A stretch of DNA of 64,000 nt from Bradyrhizobium sp. CCGB12 (GTDB lineage Bacteria > Pseudomonadota > Alphaproteobacteria > Rhizobiales > Xanthobacteraceae), in contig NZ_JANADO010000001.1 in the NCBI RefSeq assembly GCF_024199845.1, forward strand, positions 1,426,001 through 1,490,000, given 5' to 3'. The first letter of the stretch is position 1. Each line of letters begins with the position of its first letter. Positions 54,038-63,448 of the stretch are shown piece after piece. The notes beneath the pieces were generated by a model that did no database searches, was not told the origin of the DNA, and saw nothing but the letters and a program-made list of their open reading frames with translations. The position numbers were made by a program, and so were the translations under genes.

Positions 54038-54718
54038 ATGATCCGCATCGAGAGATCCGTGACGATTTCAGGCCTCGCGCTCGCAGTAACCTTGCTGGCG
54101 ACGCCATCGGCGCGCGCGCAGTCGGCCGACATGACATTCTTCGTGACCTCCAACGGGCCGGGCAAGGGCGCCGATCTTGGCGGCCTCGAGGGGGCCGACG
54201 CGCAATGCCAGAAGCTTGCACAGGCCGGCGGTGCCGGCACCAAGACCTGGCGCGCCTATCTCTCGACGCAGGCTGCCGACGGCAAGCCGGCAGTCAACGC
54301 GCGCGACCGCATCGGCAAGGGACCGTGGCAGAACGCCAAGGGCACGGTCGTTGCCAAGGACGTGGCTGACCTGCACGGACCCGCCAACAATCTCACCAAG
54401 CAGACCGCGCTCAGCGAGAAGGGTGAGGGGATCACTGGTGCTGGCGACCAGCCGAACCGGCATGACATCCTCACGGGATCGCAACCAGACGGCACCGCGT
54501 TTGCCGGATCGGACGATCGCACCTGCAAGAACTGGACGTCGAGCACGCAAGGCGCTGCGATGGTCGGCCATTTCGATCGCCGGGGCCTGCGCGATGACGA
54601 GCCATCAAAGTCCTGGAACAGCTCTCACCCCTCGCGCGGCCCGGAAGGTGGCTGCTCGCAGGCCGATCTGAAGAGCACCGGCGGCGACGGTCTGCTCTAT
54701 TGTTTTGCGGCGAATTGA
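54038..54718 (+). CDS. Secreted lectin/endostatin-like protein
   Basis: 226 residues from the ATG at 54038. A signal peptide (ISGLALAVTLLATPSARAQS) is followed by a single domain with SNGPGKGADLGGLEGADAQC, TWRAYLSTQ, NARDRIGKGPWQNA and a C-terminal GRRGLRDDEPSKSWNSSHP-like stretch with paired Cys (GGCSQADL, LLYCF). This pattern matches collagen XV/XVIII endostatin-like lectin domains found in bacterial exported proteins. The role is unknown. Confidence 0.65.
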   Translation: MIRIERSVTISGLALAVTLLATPSARAQSADMTFFVTSNGPGKGADLGGLEGADAQCQKLAQAGGAGTKTWRAYLSTQAADGKPAVNARDRIGKGPWQNAKGTVVAKDVADLHGPANNLTKQTALSEKGEGITGAGDQPNRHDILTGSQPDGTAFAGSDDRTCKNWTSSTQGAAMVGHFDRRGLRDDEPSKSWNSSHPSRGPEGGCSQADLKSTGGDGLLYCFAAN

Positions 54719-54737
54719 GGCGCTGAGTTCTCTCCGC

Positions 54738-54824
54738 CGTCATTGCGAGGAGCGAAGCGACGAAGCAATCCAGATTGGTCCCGCAGCGGGATTCTGGATT
54801 GCTTCGCTGACGCTCGCAATGACG
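54738..54824. repeat. Palindromic dispersed repeat
   Basis: CGTCATTGCGAGGAGCGAAG / CGCTCGCAATGACG with inner GAAGCAATCCAGA / TCTGGATTGCTTC. It fills most of the spacer between the lectin-like and GST genes. Confidence 0.8.
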
Positions 54825-54908
54825 CGTGGAGCCGGTGTTCCGGCCCACGACGACGGAACTTGCATCGCGGGATAGGCTTGTGCTGCGCGCGTCTCAAAGG
54901 ACTGTCCC

Positions 54909-55616
54909 ATGAAATACGAGCTCTACTACTGGCCCGAGATCCAGGGCCGCGGCGAATATGTGCGGCTGGCGCTGGAGGAGGTGGGCGCCGCTTACGTCGA
55001 CGTCGCGCGCGGAGCGCGCGGGACAGCCGCGATGATGAAGATGATGGACGCGCATGGGGATACGCCGCCTTTCGCGCCACCGTTCCTGAAGGCGGGCAAG
55101 CTCGTCATCGGCCAGACCGCCAACATCCTGCTCTATCTCGGCGGCCGCCATGGGCTTGCGCCGAAAACGGAAGGCGGCAGGCTCTGGGTGCACCAGCTTC
55201 AGCTCACCATCACCGACCTCGTCGTCGAGATCCACGACACCCATCATCCGCTCGGGCCCTCGCTCTATTACGAGGACCAGAAGCCGTCGGCGAAGAAGCG
55301 TACCGCCGATTTCTGGAGTGAGCGCGTGCCGAAATTTCTCGGCTATTTCGAGCAGATTCTCACTGAGAGTGGCGGCACCTATGTCACCGGCCGCAGGCTG
55401 ACCTATGTCGATCTCTCGCTGTTCCAGATCGTCGATGGCCTGCGCTATGCCTTCCCCAAGCGCATGAAGGCGTTCGAGACGGATATTCCTGGCCTCGTCG
55501 ACCTGCACGACCGCATCGCCGCGCGGCCGAACATCAAAGCCTATCTCGACAGCAACCGCCGCATTCCCTTCAACCAGCAGGGCATCTTCCGCCGCTATCG
55601 CGAGCTGGATGGCTAA
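54909..55616 (+). CDS. Glutathione S-transferase-like protein
   Basis: 235 residues. The N-terminal thioredoxin fold (YELYYWPEIQGRGEYVRLAL, cis-Pro region FAPPFLKAGKLVIGQTANIL) and C-terminal helical domain (GGTYVTGRRLTYVDLSLFQI) follow GST order, with the conserved D in YVDLSLF. The Tyr-rich start (YYWP) suggests an alpha/mu/sigma-like active site. Substrate unknown. Confidence 0.85.
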   Translation: MKYELYYWPEIQGRGEYVRLALEEVGAAYVDVARGARGTAAMMKMMDAHGDTPPFAPPFLKAGKLVIGQTANILLYLGGRHGLAPKTEGGRLWVHQLQLTITDLVVEIHDTHHPLGPSLYYEDQKPSAKKRTADFWSERVPKFLGYFEQILTESGGTYVTGRRLTYVDLSLFQIVDGLRYAFPKRMKAFETDIPGLVDLHDRIAARPNIKAYLDSNRRIPFNQQGIFRRYRELDG

Positions 55617-55618
55617 AA

Positions 55619-55670
55619 ACGTTTTCGAGCGAAGTGGATACCGGTTCGCGTCAAGAAAACGCGTCAAATA
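55619..55670. repeat. Fragment of a dispersed rhizobial repeat
   Basis: The text ACGTTTTCGAGCGAAGTGG, then ATACCGGTTCGCGTCAAGAA, then AACGCGTCAAAT is of a kind recurring between genes in Bradyrhizobium and relatives, as I recall. Only one copy is present here, so this rests on recognition rather than comparison in the window. Confidence 0.4.
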
Positions 55671-55709
55671 AAAAGCGTTAGCCGGTCCTGACGGGAGAGT
55701 GATCTGCGC

Positions 55710-56384
55710 TCACCAGAGGCCTGGCACCAGGCGATAACGCACCCGCGCCGCATAGTCGGCATAGCCCGGAAGGCCCTCGCGCAAGGTGCGCTCCTCGATC
55801 CCGATGCGGACCGCAAACAGGGCGGCGAACAGCGGGACCATCGCAAGTCCCCACCACGACCCCAGCAGCAGCGGCATGCCGGCGAAGAACAGGATCATGC
55901 CGCTGTACATGGGATGGCGCACATGGGCGTAGGGCCCCGTCGAGATCACGCGCTGTGCGCGCTCGGCTTGCAGCTTCACCACCGGGGCGGCGAACGAGTT
56001 CTCGCGGAAGACCCACATCGTGACCAGCGTCGAAGCCAGAAACAGCACGAGGCCGAGGATCTGGAGCGCGACCGGCATCTCGGAGGATTGAATGCGCCTG
56101 TCGATGCCCATCGCGACCAGCCAGGCCAGCATCGCGACGATGAAGACGGTCATGAATATCTTGTCGGCGGCGGGCTGATCCCGTTGCAGGACCGGCCGCA
56201 GACGTTCGGCGAGCAGCGCGGGATCGATCCGATAGAGCCACCAGCCGCAGAGCGGACCAAGCAGGGCGGAGGTGACGAGGAGCACCCAGGCCGAAGGCCA
56301 GTGCAGCGTTCCCGCGGACGCGAACAGCAGCGCGCCCATGCCGACGACGAAGATCGTGTTCTGCAGCAGGAGGCGTGCGATCAT
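55710..56384 (-). CDS. Isoprenylcysteine carboxyl methyltransferase-family membrane protein
   Basis: 224 residues with about five membrane segments. The conserved C-terminal motif STGPYAHVRHPMYSGMILFF and later EERTLREGLPGYADYAARVR is the ICMT/PEMT SAM-binding signature (RHPxY...EE). Bacterial members methylate small lipids or phenols, or are uncharacterised. No partner genes adjacent. Confidence 0.82.
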   Translation of the reverse strand: MIARLLLQNTIFVVGMGALLFASAGTLHWPSAWVLLVTSALLGPLCGWWLYRIDPALLAERLRPVLQRDQPAADKIFMTVFIVAMLAWLVAMGIDRRIQSSEMPVALQILGLVLFLASTLVTMWVFRENSFAAPVVKLQAERAQRVISTGPYAHVRHPMYSGMILFFAGMPLLLGSWWGLAMVPLFAALFAVRIGIEERTLREGLPGYADYAARVRYRLVPGLW

Positions 56385-56500
56385 GCGCAGGATTCCGGAT
56401 GGCCGCGCACGATATTGGTCCCGCTATCCGGCAAAGATACGGCCGGACGCTCGAAAGACCCGATCGACCGGATCGGGCGCTTCAGCTTCGGCAAGCCTGA

Positions 56501-56674
56501 TCAGGCGAGCTGATCGATCCGCGTACCCTGACCCGGCGGCAGCGGCGCGGGCGGCTGCGGCTTATAGGTCGGATCCTCATCCTTGACCTTGGTCTGATCG
56601 TCCTGCTGCTTGGTCGTGTCGTAGTTGGGAACCACGATCGCGATCGGCGGCGGCGCAACGGTGGAAACCTTCAT
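56501..56674 (-). CDS. Small proline-rich hypothetical protein
   Basis: 57 residues from the ATG at 56674: STVAPPPIAIVVPNYDTTKQ, an acidic middle (DDQTKVKDEDPTYK) and a Pro-rich end (PPAPLPPGQGTRIDQLA). There is no signal peptide. No family recognised; codon choice is native. It may be an ordered-poor small protein common in Bradyrhizobium. Confidence 0.5.
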   Translation of the reverse strand: MKVSTVAPPPIAIVVPNYDTTKQQDDQTKVKDEDPTYKPQPPAPLPPGQGTRIDQLA

Positions 56675-56830
56675 CCGCAAATCCTCACACATGGAAACAA
56701 TCGAGCCTGCCCTGCAAGGAGCGAAATTTCCTTCAAGGCAATCGCTAAAATGTGAGGGAATGGGTGCGATCGCGGAGGATGCTTTGGCGTCGTCGCTGCG
56801 CTCAGTTGCGTGAGACCACGAATCTCTCCG

Positions 56831-56947
56831 CGTCATTGCGAGGAGCTCTTGCGACGAAGCAATCCAGAATCCCTCTGGGGAAAGACTCTGGATTGCTTCC
56901 GCCTTCGCCAAGGCTTCGGCGGACAAGTCGCTGCGCTCGCAATGACG
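56831..56947. repeat. Palindromic dispersed repeat, long variant (inverted relative to 52,558)
   Basis: CGTCATTGCGAGGAGCTC ... GCAATGACGG with the extra arm CTTCCGCCTTCGCCAAGG / CTTCGGCGGACAAG, the reverse complement of the arm in the 52.6-kb copy. Confidence 0.75.
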
Positions 56948-56974
56948 GAGTGCGTGGAAGAAGCGCCGCCCCGC

Positions 56975-57448
56975 CTATTCGTCCTTGCCGCGCGTGATCG
57001 CGATGGACGCATCCGTCTTGGTGCGTGTGCATTCCATGTTGAGCCGCCGGTAACGCATGGCGATCTTGTCGCCGCGCAACAGACCCATCCGCTTCAGGCA
57101 GCGTGTGGCACCCGTCGTGGTATCGTCCTTGGTCACGGTGAAGACGATCGCCGCCATCGACCCCACCAGCGCATAGAACTCCGGCTTGGGCTTGCGATCG
57201 CCCTTGGCATAGAGCTCGATGGAATATTTGTCGCCGCGGCAACCCACGGACAGCTCCTTGGCCGCCGGGTGCGTCAGATAGACGACGTTGGCAGCCCGAA
57301 AATTCACCTTGAGGCGATCGATCTGGTTCGCCAGCTCCTTGGCGCTGTCATCGCAGCGGTCGGCGCGCGCGGGTGAGGCGAGGGTCACAAGGCCGGCAAT
57401 GGCGGCGGCGACCAGGATCGCGCCGCGGATGTTCAAATTCAATGTCAT
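56975..57448 (-). CDS. Secreted hypothetical protein
   Basis: 157 residues from the ATG at 57448. A signal peptide ([20 protein letters not shown]) precedes a small mature domain with four Cys ([29 protein letters not shown]) that could form two disulfides. No family recognised. It is divergent from fumarase. Confidence 0.65.
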   Translation of the reverse strand: MTLNLNIRGAILVAAAIAGLVTLASPARADRCDDSAKELANQIDRLKVNFRAANVVYLTHPAAKELSVGCRGDKYSIELYAKGDRKPKPEFYALVGSMAAIVFTVTKDDTTTGATRCLKRMGLLRGDKIAMRYRRLNMECTRTKTDASIAITRGKDE

Positions 57449-57649
57449 GATAAAAAGCCCCTTGGGGCGCGCATTCAAGCGTCGGCGGACACGAAGCGCA
57501 AGGGTGGGAACGGGCCTTTCCACGTGCTCTGCCAATACCCAAGCCCGGGCTCCCATGCGCATCGCTCCCTTTCTTTTCCCCCCAAAATGAGCTTAGAACC
57601 CTTCTATGCTGAGAGGCCCACGAGGCCCCAAAACCCCGAGATCTGCCCC

Positions 57650-59305
<1,656 letters not shown>

Positions 59306-59340
59306 CGCTCGGCGAAGTCACCGCGTACGCGCCGGCCGGT

Positions 59341-60366
59341 CTATCGCGGCACCAGATACTGCGTCGGCGATCCGTTTTCGGGCCCGTCGAACATCACGAG
59401 CACGCGCCACGGCTGGCCGCTGACGTCGCCGAGCACCAGCAAGGACTCGGCCTTGGCGGCGGTGTCGGCGACCTTGAGAGTGTGACTTGGTCCAAGTTTG
59501 CCCCTGTTGGTATCGTAGAAGACGACGGCGGGCGTGATCGGCTGTTCGTTCACCGGCCCGGTCAGGAGAAGCAAGCCGCCCGACACGGCGGCGAGGTCCC
59601 TGATGCCGGTCGTTGCACCAAGGGGCAGCGGCGGATCGATGAGCTTGGCATCAAGCGGCTTGTCCTCGGTGAAGACCGCCTTTGCGTCGACCGAAAGAAC
59701 ATAGGCCTTGCCGTCGTCGGATGGACCGCGGAAACCGAGGTACATTCGTCCGCCGGCGACGGCGATGCCCTCGATATTGGCGCCGTTGTCGCCGAGGGGC
59801 TTGTCATAAGCCGCGGGCAGTGCGTCCTTGATGGCACCGCGCAGGCGCGTCGCGGATGCTTCAACGCCCACCACCTCGTCGTCCGAGATCGGGAAGGGCG
59901 GCTTTCCAGTCGCCTTGTCGACGGGAATTCGAAAGACGTGATAGCTCGTGGGGTTGCTGTCCTCGGGATGGTGACGTTTACGGCCGTGCGATCCGACCAC
60001 GTAGAAATAGCCCTCGCCTTGATCGTAAGCGGCGCCCTCGGCATCCGGATCGCCGCTGGCTTGGTCGCTCAGCAGGCGGATCACCTTGCCGGGCTTGATC
60101 GTCGTGCCTTCGATCGCAAAGAACTGCGCGTATTTCTTTTCGTCATTGACGACCAGACAGGAGGAGATTGGCGTGTCTGTGGTCGCACAGGCCGCGCCGC
60201 TGATATTGGTGCGGGCATCCGAGCTCTTCTTGAACGGCTCGCTCAGCTGCCACGCCGGCGACTGCGGCTCCAACATATCGGCGCGCGCCGGCGCTGCTCC
60301 GGCGAGAACCACGACAGTGGGGATCAGAAACAGGCGGATGCAATTGCGTGTGGGGAGGAACGACAT
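59341..60366 (-). CDS. DUF3616-like secreted beta-propeller-type protein
   Basis: 341 residues. Signal peptide (LIPTVVVLAGAAPARA) followed by repeated beta segments (NISGAACATTDTPISSCLVV, DAEGAAYDQGEGYFYVVGSH, GANIEGIAVAGGRMYLGFRG, TGIRDLAAVSGGLLLLTGPV). The NISGAAC...EGIA...IRDLA order matches DUF3616-type proteins. Function unknown; the family is periplasmic. Confidence 0.7.
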   Translation of the reverse strand: MSFLPTRNCIRLFLIPTVVVLAGAAPARADMLEPQSPAWQLSEPFKKSSDARTNISGAACATTDTPISSCLVVNDEKKYAQFFAIEGTTIKPGKVIRLLSDQASGDPDAEGAAYDQGEGYFYVVGSHGRKRHHPEDSNPTSYHVFRIPVDKATGKPPFPISDDEVVGVEASATRLRGAIKDALPAAYDKPLGDNGANIEGIAVAGGRMYLGFRGPSDDGKAYVLSVDAKAVFTEDKPLDAKLIDPPLPLGATTGIRDLAAVSGGLLLLTGPVNEQPITPAVVFYDTNRGKLGPSHTLKVADTAAKAESLLVLGDVSGQPWRVLVMFDGPENGSPTQYLVPR

Positions 60367-60516
60367 GGAAATTCCCCTGCGATCTGTTGAATAGGTGTTT
60401 CGTCTGAAATAAAATTATAAGTTGCGTGTCTGGATTTTGCTCCGGAAGCTGGCCACGGTCAACGGCCTGTACGCGTGCTTTCCGTGGCCAATAACCGCAG
60501 ACAGAGCGCGGGCACG

Positions 60517-61437
60517 TCAGCTGCAGTTGGTGACCTGGTTGGAGCACAGCGAGCGCCACCAGCCGCGGACGCCGTCGTCGCTCTCGACGAGGCCCCACAG
60601 CCCGCTGCACGCGAAGATGCGCTTCGGCCCGCCGTCGGTGTCGATGGCGCCGCCGAGCTGGCGCTGGGCCGACATCCATTTGGCATCGACGAAGGGGGCT
60701 TGAAAAAGCCCGCCCATGCGGGTTGCGCCATTGGCATAGGATGCGCCGACTTTATTCGAGGCAACCCATCCGCGCCCGGCATAGGGCTTTGGCGCATTGC
60801 GCGGATATTTTTTCTCGTCCTCGTAGTCTTTGCCCGGCGGCTTCGCGCCTTCGATCAGAAACCAGCCGTCCCTGAAGCCGATGATGCGGAATTCGGTGAG
60901 CCAGCCGCCCTCGGGCGTGTTCTCGCTGCCGCCAAGCTTTAGCCGGTAGGGCGGCGGCAGCGTGCCGAGCACGCGCGCCTTGACTGAAGGCTCGGCGCGC
61001 ACGTTGAGGCCGTTCGGATCCTTGTCGATGGACCAGGCGCCGAGAGCGCAGGGCTCGGTGCCCTCAGGTAGCGATGCGCGCCTTGCCGCGAGATCCGCGT
61101 GCAACTTGGCGAAATCAGTGTCATCACTGTCCGCACCCGGCTCGGTGCGCGGCTTCAATTCGGCTGAGACCACGCCCGTCGCATCCGAGCTCAGCGTGAC
61201 CGCGAGCGACTGGCGCGCAGCGAACACGCTTGCCGGTGTCTTCGGATCGTTCGATGTTGCGGGATAGACGGCGAGGTAGCCCGTCGAACCGTCGGTTCGA
61301 TAAGCAGCGCCGGCAACATAGCCCGCCGGCACCATGGCGAGCGCGCTTGCGCGCCACGCCGGTTCGGTGTCATCCGCCCGCGCCGTTTGTGTCGCGACAC
61401 ACAGGATCGTCGCCGCGATGAGACGGAGCACGCGCAC
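60517..61437 (-). CDS. Secreted protein with SH3-like domain
   Basis: 306 residues from a GTG at 61437, chosen because it gives a compact signal peptide (RVLRLIAATILCVATQTARA) and avoids overlap with the upstream gene; an ATG at 61497 is the longer alternative. GLNVRAEPSVKARVLGTLPP is a bacterial SH3b motif. The C-terminal part has a conserved-looking GGPKRIFACSGLWGLVESDD with Cys pairs. Likely periplasmic; role unknown. Confidence 0.65.
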   Translation of the reverse strand: MRVLRLIAATILCVATQTARADDTEPAWRASALAMVPAGYVAGAAYRTDGSTGYLAVYPATSNDPKTPASVFAARQSLAVTLSSDATGVVSAELKPRTEPGADSDDTDFAKLHADLAARRASLPEGTEPCALGAWSIDKDPNGLNVRAEPSVKARVLGTLPPPYRLKLGGSENTPEGGWLTEFRIIGFRDGWFLIEGAKPPGKDYEDEKKYPRNAPKPYAGRGWVASNKVGASYANGATRMGGLFQAPFVDAKWMSAQRQLGGAIDTDGGPKRIFACSGLWGLVESDDGVRGWWRSLCSNQVTNCS

Positions 61438-61453
61438 GGTTCGCAGCGCGCCC

Positions 61454-61750
61454 TTACGCCCGCGCGCCCGTGAACGGGAAGCTGCCCATGGGGCCAATGC
61501 CCATCTCGCCGCTCATGCTGTCGCCGGATACCTTTCCGATGAACTCGAGCGTCAACGGCATCGGATTGGTGATCGAGACCTTCCAGTTGATGGCGTCGCC
61601 GCTGATGGTGCCGTCGAAAATCTCGGCGGAATTACCATCGGCGCCCTGCGTGCCTGTCAGCGTGCCGCCGGAGCTCAGTAGGGTTAGCGTCGCCTGGCGC
61701 TCGCCCATCGGCGTCGTCATGGTCAGATTCCAGTTGCCGTCTACGGCCAT
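61454..61750 (-). CDS. Small beta-rich hypothetical protein
   Basis: 98 residues: GNWNLTMTTPMGERQATLTL, GTLTGTQGADGNSAEIFDGT, INWKVSITNPMPLTLEFIGK, DSMSGEMGIGPMGSFPFTGA. Alternating strands with G-x-L-x-G-x turns suggest a small beta-barrel or lipocalin-like fold. No signal peptide. Ends 17 bp before the SH3-like gene on the same strand. Confidence 0.6.
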   Translation of the reverse strand: MAVDGNWNLTMTTPMGERQATLTLLSSGGTLTGTQGADGNSAEIFDGTISGDAINWKVSITNPMPLTLEFIGKVSGDSMSGEMGIGPMGSFPFTGARA

Positions 61751-61836
61751 TCCCGTCTCCCGAACAAATCCCGGCGGGCCGCGACGATCCGCGGCCAGTC
61801 CTGGGTCGAGCGTATAGCGCAACTCGCAGCGCCTGC

Positions 61837-62412
61837 CTAACGCTGCATTGGAAGCATTTCGGCGCGGGCAGCGGCACGCCGGCGGCTGGTGACGATGAGG
61901 CGCAGAATGACGTACTGCACGGCAAAGGCCAGGATCTTGGCGCCGCCTGCGACCACAGTGAGGTAGAGTGCCCACAGCTTCAGATCGCCGGTGGAGGCGA
62001 CCGCGATCACGCCGGCGCCGATCACGAACATCAGCGCGGCCCAGGCATAGCCCGCGACCGTGACATATTCAGGAACGGTCTCGACGACGATCGGCGGCAT
62101 GTAGCGCAGCATCCAGCCGCGCTTGAGCATGATCGCGCCGATGGCGAAATGCGCGATCGCGGGTTTCGCCAGCATGAAGCGCGGATCATTGGTCAGCAGT
62201 GTGATCGCGCCTAGTCCGATGACGAGCGCGAGGCTCGCATAGGTCATGTAGTTGAGCTGCTGCCCCTTGATGCGGGCATAGATCACCTGCGCGATCGCGC
62301 CGGCAATCGCCACTGACGTCGCCAGGACGACGTTGTCGGTGGTGAGGTAGATGACCAGGAAGACGATGGCGGAGAGGAAGTCGGAGGCGAGGCGGGCGAA
62401 TACGACTTTCAT
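61837..62412 (-). CDS. YciB/IspZ-like inner-membrane septation protein
   Basis: 191 residues with about five membrane segments. FARLASDFLSAIVFLVIYLT, VIYARIKGQQLNYMTYASLA and FMLAKPAIAHFAIGAIMLKR resemble the IspZ/YciB order (LxxDFxPxxxFF..., KPTxxN). It lies 12 bp after a second membrane-protein gene, so the two form an operon. Confidence 0.7.
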   Translation of the reverse strand: MKVVFARLASDFLSAIVFLVIYLTTDNVVLATSVAIAGAIAQVIYARIKGQQLNYMTYASLALVIGLGAITLLTNDPRFMLAKPAIAHFAIGAIMLKRGWMLRYMPPIVVETVPEYVTVAGYAWAALMFVIGAGVIAVASTGDLKLWALYLTVVAGGAKILAFAVQYVILRLIVTSRRRAAARAEMLPMQR

Positions 62413-62424
62413 CGTCGATCCTGT

Positions 62425-63000
62425 TCAGCGGGCGTTTTGCAATACGCGGGCGGGCGTACCGTACTTCAACTGGCGATACTCGGGATACCATTTTGTGAAG
62501 TAGATTGCGCTGTTGCGGGCGGCAAAGGCGACCGCAAGACTCGACCACAACGGCAGGCCGGGGAAGTAGAGCAAGACGATATTGGCCGCCATCATCAGCA
62601 GCGCGGCCACGGTCCAGGCGCCGGTGATGATGTAATTGGCGGTGAGGAAGCCCGGCATCGCCGCGGTCTCGGCCGGGACTGATTCAACCGCATATTGCAG
62701 CGTGAAAGGGCGGCGGACCAGCATCGAGCCGAGCGAGATGACGAAGACGCCGATATCGACCGACAGCTTGACGCCGAGCGTGCCCAGCGCCGGATCGATC
62801 AATGCGAGATAGAGGCCGATTGCGGCGAACACGACTGCCGAGCCTGCGGCCAAAGTCTTGACCGAGCGGGCGCGCGCGACATCGATCGCGATGGTGGCGA
62901 GGCAGATCGCGGAAGCTGCGAACACGCTGAACGTAGCTGACGTCACCAGCATCAGGAAGGTGAACGCGCCGTAGGGCGCCAGGATCAGGAAAATCGCCAT
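62425..63000 (-). CDS. Hypothetical membrane protein, probably operon partner of the IspZ-like gene
   Basis: 191 residues, about five membrane segments (YGAFTFLMLVTSATFSVFAA, KLSVDIGVFVISLGSMLVRR, ITGAWTVAALLMMAANIVLL). It is similar in size and layout to its downstream neighbour and may be a distant paralogue. No family recognised. A perfect operator-like palindrome lies 18 bp upstream of the ATG. Confidence 0.65.
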   Translation of the reverse strand: MAIFLILAPYGAFTFLMLVTSATFSVFAASAICLATIAIDVARARSVKTLAAGSAVVFAAIGLYLALIDPALGTLGVKLSVDIGVFVISLGSMLVRRPFTLQYAVESVPAETAAMPGFLTANYIITGAWTVAALLMMAANIVLLYFPGLPLWSSLAVAFAARNSAIYFTKWYPEYRQLKYGTPARVLQNAR

Positions 63001-63017
63001 GGTGAGCCTCGATCGAT

Positions 63018-63042
63018 CTTATCTTTACGATGTAAAGATAAG
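63018..63042. promoter_or_regulatory. Operator-like palindrome upstream of the membrane-protein pair
   Basis: Arms CTTATCTTTA and TAAAGATAAG are perfectly complementary around a five-base centre (CGATG). A related half-site, ATCTTTACAATGTCAAAAT, lies at 63073-63091. This type of site is usual for MarR-type dimers. No regulator gene is adjacent in the window. Confidence 0.6.
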
Positions 63043-63076
63043 TAATTGAGAGAGGGCGCCCGGTCAAGCGAAATCT

Positions 63077-63340
63077 TTACAATGTCAAAATGACGTAGGC
63101 GGCTTCCAAAAATTGAAGCGTTGCAACGGCTCGGTCGATCATCTTGTCTGCAAAGTCCGCCCAGGGCAGGCGGGAGACGATCGGTAGGGCGGCGGAGACC
63201 GCAAGGCCGACGGAAAGCAGGATGCCGCCGCTGATTGTGGGCCCCCCGCCGTACCGCGATCGGCCCATCTGCGGTGTCAGCGCGGTGCAGGCCAGCACGA
63301 GGACGGCGAGGCAGTCTGTGGTGATCGAGGGCATGTGCAT
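63077..63340 (-). CDS. Small membrane protein, hypothetical
   Basis: 87 residues. Two hydrophobic stretches (CLAVLVLACTALTPQMG and ISGGILLSVGLAVSAALPIV) and an amphipathic C-terminus. No family recognised. Its 3' end overlaps a half-site of the downstream operator region. Confidence 0.5.
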   Translation of the reverse strand: MHMPSITTDCLAVLVLACTALTPQMGRSRYGGGPTISGGILLSVGLAVSAALPIVSRLPWADFADKMIDRAVATLQFLEAAYVILTL

Positions 63341-63356
63341 AGGAAACTCCTGTTTC

Positions 63357-63440
63357 CGTCATTCCTGGGCACGCGAAGCGTGAACTCTGAGGCGCAACTG
63401 CGCATCGTAGCTTGCGACTTCGTCGCGTCCCGGAATGACA
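63357..63440. repeat. Imperfect palindromic repeat of a second type
   Basis: CGTCATTCCTGGGCACGCGAAGC ... CGTCCCGGAATGAC, read here in shorter parts: CATTCCTGGG at 63360 and CCCGGAATGAC at 63430. It resembles the GTCATTCC/GGAATGAC repeats of alphaproteobacteria and differs from the GAAGCAATCCAG family. Single copy in this window. Confidence 0.35.
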
Positions 63441-63448
63441 AGCGGGCT

